NCBI RefSeq assembly: GCF_036241575.1
Contig: NZ_CP108455.1
Location: 7,423,001 to 7,487,000, forward strand
Direction of reading: 5' to 3'
Source of the DNA: Streptomyces sp. NBC_01267
GTDB taxonomy: Bacteria > Actinomycetota > Actinomycetes > Streptomycetales > Streptomycetaceae
Length of the DNA: 64,000 nucleotides
The position numbers and the translations under genes are program-made. The notes below the pieces were generated by a model. The model searched no databases. It was given only the letters and a program-made list of their open reading frames with translations, and was not told where the DNA came from. Shown here in pieces: positions 62,619-64,000 of this stretch; the stretch's first letter is position 1, and the number at the start of each line of letters is the position of its first letter.

Positions 62619-63650
62619 ATGACGTTCGCCGCCTCCGCCGCGGAGGTACAGCGTGGCTGGACCGTCGAGACACCGGGGCCGATCAGCGGTGGTCCTCTGA
62701 TCCGCAGCCGAAAGCCAACACCCGTCCCGGGCCCAGGTGATCTGCTGCTGCGGGTGGAGGCCTGCGGTGTCTGCCGAACGGACCTTCATCTGGCTGAGGG
62801 GGACCTCCTGCCGCGCCGGCCATCGACCGTGCCCGGCCATGAAATCGTTGGCCGGGTGGTCGCCGTGGGCGAAGCAGTGACCTCGTTCCGTACCGGTGAC
62901 CGAGCGGGCGGGGCGTGGCTTCGTGGCACCTGCCAGAGGTGCCGCTACTGCCGGTCCGGCAGGGAGAACCTGTGTCCCGGGTCCACCTACACCGGGTGGG
63001 ACGCGGACGGTGGCTTTGCCGAACTGGTCTTGGTGCCAGCAGCCTTCGCGTACTCCCTCCCGGAAGCTCCGGATGCCACTGCGCTGGCACCGCTCCTGTG
63101 CGCCGGGATCATCGGCTATCGTGCGCTTCGTCGCAGCGCACTGCCCCAAGGCGGGCGGTTGGGTATCTACGGCTTCGGGGCATCGGCCCATCTGGCGGCC
63201 CAGGTAGCCATGGCCGAGGGGGCCACCGTCCATGTGCTGACGCGGTCGGCGCAGGCACGCACGCTTGCGCTGGAACTCGGTGCAGCTTCCGCGGGCGAGG
63301 CGTACGACCTCCCTCCCGAGCCCCTGGACTCAGCGATCCTGTTCGCCCCCGTGGGCGACCTGGTGCCGGTGGCGCTGGAGGCGCTGGACCGCTCCGGCAC
63401 GCTTGCGATCGCCGGGATCCACCTCACCGACGTTCCGGTACTCAACTACCAGCGCCACCTCTTTCAGGAGCGGAATCTGTGCAGCGTCACGTCCAACACC
63501 CGGCAGGACGGCCGTGACTTCCTGGCCCTGGCCGAACGCATCGGTATCCAGGTCACCGTGAGCCCCTACCCGCTGAGCCAGGCAGATCTGGCGCTCGCCG
63601 ACCTGGCGGCCGACCGTGTCCACGGTGCCGCCGTGCTCGTTCCCGACTGA
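62619..63650 (+). CDS. Zinc-binding alcohol dehydrogenase
   Basis: The 343-aa medium-chain dehydrogenase is of the AdhA-like branch. Catalytic zinc site residues are in [16 protein letters not shown] and [15 protein letters not shown]. Structural zinc cysteines are in [15 protein letters not shown]. The cofactor motif [17 protein letters not shown] has GFGASA in place of GxGxxG. ATG 62619 has GAGGT immediately upstream, so a later start (GTG 62646) is possible. It is distinct from the dehydrogenase at 55703-56749; the island thus has two alcohol dehydrogenases. Confidence 0.9.
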   Translation: MTFAASAAEVQRGWTVETPGPISGGPLIRSRKPTPVPGPGDLLLRVEACGVCRTDLHLAEGDLLPRRPSTVPGHEIVGRVVAVGEAVTSFRTGDRAGGAWLRGTCQRCRYCRSGRENLCPGSTYTGWDADGGFAELVLVPAAFAYSLPEAPDATALAPLLCAGIIGYRALRRSALPQGGRLGIYGFGASAHLAAQVAMAEGATVHVLTRSAQARTLALELGAASAGEAYDLPPEPLDSAILFAPVGDLVPVALEALDRSGTLAIAGIHLTDVPVLNYQRHLFQERNLCSVTSNTRQDGRDFLALAERIGIQVTVSPYPLSQADLALADLAADRVHGAAVLVPD

Positions 63651-63910
63651 GCCGGCTTCCGGGCAGATCGGGCCATCAGGCGCTGCCCGGTGGGTGGTGA
63701 ACCGGTGGCCCCCCGGTCTCACCCGCGGGTGGCATCACCGGCGAGGACGGTTCGACGTCGCCTGCGATTTTCACCGAGCCCCACTCACCGAGCCCCACTC
63801 AGGCCCCTTGGCTTGGTGGGCAACATGGACGTCCGTACGACGGCGCCCACAAGCGATCACGTCTTCGACGGAACGATTGTGACGGTGCAGCCGGCGCGAT
63901 GGAGCACCCG
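63651..63910. other. Intergenic region, nothing firmly supported
   Basis: A 29-codon frame at 63825-63914 (MDVRTTAPTSDHVFDGTIVT) with GGTGGG upstream exists, but no homology is recognised. A short direct duplication, CACCGAGCCCCACT / CACCGAGCCCCACT, occurs at about 63773-63799. Confidence 0.3.
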
Positions 63911-64000
63911 ATGACCGACGTTTTTCAGTTGTCCGGCCGTCCCCGCATGCCGGGAGTGTCCACCGATCACCAACAATCCTGCCTCCCGACTGGCCTCCGC
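63911..64000 (+). CDS. Possible start of a gene cut by the right edge
   Basis: ATG 63911 opens a frame MTDVFQLSGRPRMPGVSTDH that stays open for 30 codons to the window end. It overlaps the stop of a tiny upstream frame by 4 nt. Too short to identify. Confidence 0.25.
   Translation, partial: MTDVFQLSGRPRMPGVSTDHQQSCLPTGLR

Overview
The window is high-GC actinobacterial DNA, almost certainly Streptomyces. The evidence is the G/C-rich third positions, frequent GTG starts, 1-4 nt gene overlaps, LAL/SARP-type regulators and several Streptomyces-type small proteins (DUF6243, DUF1876). It is an accessory, chromosome-arm-like stretch that carries two specialised-metabolism loci, a small mobile-element/decay zone and a dormancy/stress island.

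Region 1 (1-16.5 kb) is an indolocarbazole-type bisindole cluster. The diagnostic four-gene set runs on the + strand in the order O-D-C-P: tryptophan oxidase (1606-3123), VioB/RebD/StaD-type chromopyrrolate synthase (3120-6356), RebC/StaC-type flavoprotein (6394-8016) and StaP/RebP-type P450 (8067-9422). An O-methyltransferase and a gene cut by the left edge diverge upstream. Downstream on the - strand an amidohydrolase, a DHA2-type MFS exporter and a giant LuxR (LAL) regulator form a probable operon. A perfect 11-4-11 inverted repeat (15581-15606) upstream of it is a good candidate operator for the MarR regulator at 16018. No glycosyltransferase or deoxysugar gene is visible, so the visible part encodes an aglycone-type product.

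Region 2 (16.5-20.4 kb) holds a secreted alpha/alpha-barrel glycosidase-like protein and an aldo/keto reductase.

Region 3 (20.4-38.7 kb) is the most novel part: a RiPP superlocus with two radical SAM modules. Module A has a P450 divergent from an 89-aa precursor containing three WCGVHQE cores in proline-bounded repeats. It is followed by a SPASM radical SAM enzyme, an MFS exporter, a prolyl oligopeptidase and a GT-B-like protein. Module B is a tightly overlapping - strand operon: a second radical SAM enzyme, a heme-oxygenase-like diiron protein, a 69-aa 'aroma-sacti'-type small protein, a cyclase/AAA/TPR regulator, a cytoplasmic subtilase and a GAF protein. A SARP and a LuxR-type regulator follow, separated by a clear bidirectional terminator.

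Region 4 (38.7-50.3 kb) is mixed. It contains a DUF2236 (MpaB/Lcp-like) oxygenase, a Tat-exported GH101 endo-alpha-N-acetylgalactosaminidase, a DAO-type flavoprotein, an IS5-family element with a possible passenger gene, a broken NUDIX gene and small DNA-binding proteins.

Region 5 (50.3-64 kb) is a DosR/OsdR-like dormancy island: universal stress proteins (one frameshifted), an Acg-type nitroreductase, three CBS-BON proteins, two zinc alcohol dehydrogenases, a DevS-like GAF histidine kinase, a NarL-type response regulator, a cNMP-binding protein and PPK2. A recurrent GGNCC-N4-GGNCC-like palindrome sits upstream of several of these genes and may be the regulon box.
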